The notes beneath the pieces are model-generated. The model searched no databases. It worked only from the letters and a program-made list of their open reading frames with translations, and was not told where the DNA came from. A stretch of DNA of 53,148 nucleotides from 66-474 sp040388785. Lineage in GTDB: Bacteria > Pseudomonadota > Gammaproteobacteria > Xanthomonadales > Rhodanobacteraceae. The first letter of the stretch is position 1, and every line of letters begins with the position of its first letter. Below are positions 52,935-53,148 of the stretch, piece by piece. The stretch spans positions 1-53,148 of the forward strand of contig JAZKBD010000013.1 of NCBI GenBank assembly GCA_040388785.1, in the 5' to 3' direction. Made by a program: the position numbers and the translations under genes.

Positions 52935-53148
52935 TCACAACGCGTGCAGAAGCTCCGCCTGGACGGGCGTGGGCGGCTGTTCGTCCGTGCACACGGCCCG
53001 CACCGGCGCAAAGCTGCGCCGGTGTTCCGGACATGGTCCCAGCCGCTGCAGCGCCTCGCGATGACTGGGCGTGGGATAGCCCTTGTGCTGCGCAAAGCCG
53101 TAGCCGGGCCAGCGCGCGTCCATCTCGCGCATGATCCGGTCGCGGGTG
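52935..53148 (-). CDS. rnhB: Ribonuclease HII, C-terminal part
   Basis: The frame enters from the right edge and ends at 52935, so only about 70 residues are present. TRDRIMREMD then YGFAQHKGYPTPSHREAL and GPCPEHRRSFAPVR form the characteristic C-terminus of RNase HII, which removes RNA from RNA-DNA hybrids. Its position upstream of dnaE and accA is the usual gammaproteobacterial arrangement. The catalytic acidic residues lie outside the window. Confidence 0.9.
   Translation of the reverse strand, partial: TRDRIMREMDARWPGYGFAQHKGYPTPSHREALQRLGPCPEHRRSFAPVRAVCTDEQPPTPVQAELLHAL

Overview
The window is a GC-rich segment of a gammaproteobacterial chromosome, most probably a member of the Xanthomonadales (Rhodanobacteraceae or Xanthomonadaceae). 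The strongest evidence is the arginine operon. It encodes an N-acetylornithine (not ornithine) carbamoyltransferase, an M20 deacetylase suited to acetylcitrulline, and a fused N-acetylglutamate kinase/synthase, which is the arginine route described in Xanthomonas and Xylella. The S53 peptidase, the many short dispersed repeats and the rnhB-dnaE-accA-tilS order fit the same group. Two runs of N (38283-38321 and 44216-44225) show that this is a draft assembly. I saw no rRNA, tRNA, CRISPR array or insertion sequence.

Layout. 1-4258: the 3' part of a trimeric autotransporter adhesin, then a secreted S53 peptidase with its terminator. 4318-7468: a hypothetical protein, sufE and cysS on the minus strand (the cysS 3' end appears frameshifted), then a glycine-zipper envelope protein. 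7481-15516: a structured leader (candidate Arg-containing leader peptide, terminator, hairpins) followed by argF'-osmC-argG-argE'-argB/A-argC-argH; one repeat is inserted in frame in argE' and another supplies the argC C-terminus. 15709-18581: small accessory genes and a LysR regulator. 18640-20620: polyhydroxybutyrate genes phaB and phaR and an acetate-type transporter. 20734-23889: an MscS channel, a Kch-type potassium channel and a small membrane protein. 24036-26974: an M28 peptidase and a lipoprotein.

27132-37204 looks like an amino-sugar (chitosan-derived) utilisation locus: glucokinase behind a perfect palindrome, a TonB-dependent receptor, an APC permease, a GH2 enzyme with the exo-beta-D-glucosaminidase active-site signatures, and a LacI regulator. 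A sulfotransferase follows, then an assembly gap.

38322-40642 is the most unusual part. It is a relatively AT-rich minus-strand cluster: a membrane protein of the DUF6338 type, a 55-residue GYxP-repeat microprotein, a 23-codon ORF, and a nucleotidyltransferase of the AbiEii type fused to a WYL-like domain and a zinc finger. The ORFs overlap one another (26 bp, then two ATGA junctions), and the promoter candidate is followed by an inverted repeat. I interpret it as a horizontally acquired candidate defence or toxin-antitoxin system; this is inference.

40672-53148: arylamine N-acetyltransferase, an S9 peptidase, a type II NADH dehydrogenase (interrupted by N), then the minus-strand housekeeping block rnhB (partial), a TlpA-like thioredoxin, dnaE, accA, an NYN/LOTUS-like protein and tilS. 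At least three families of short palindromic repeats occupy the intergenic spaces.
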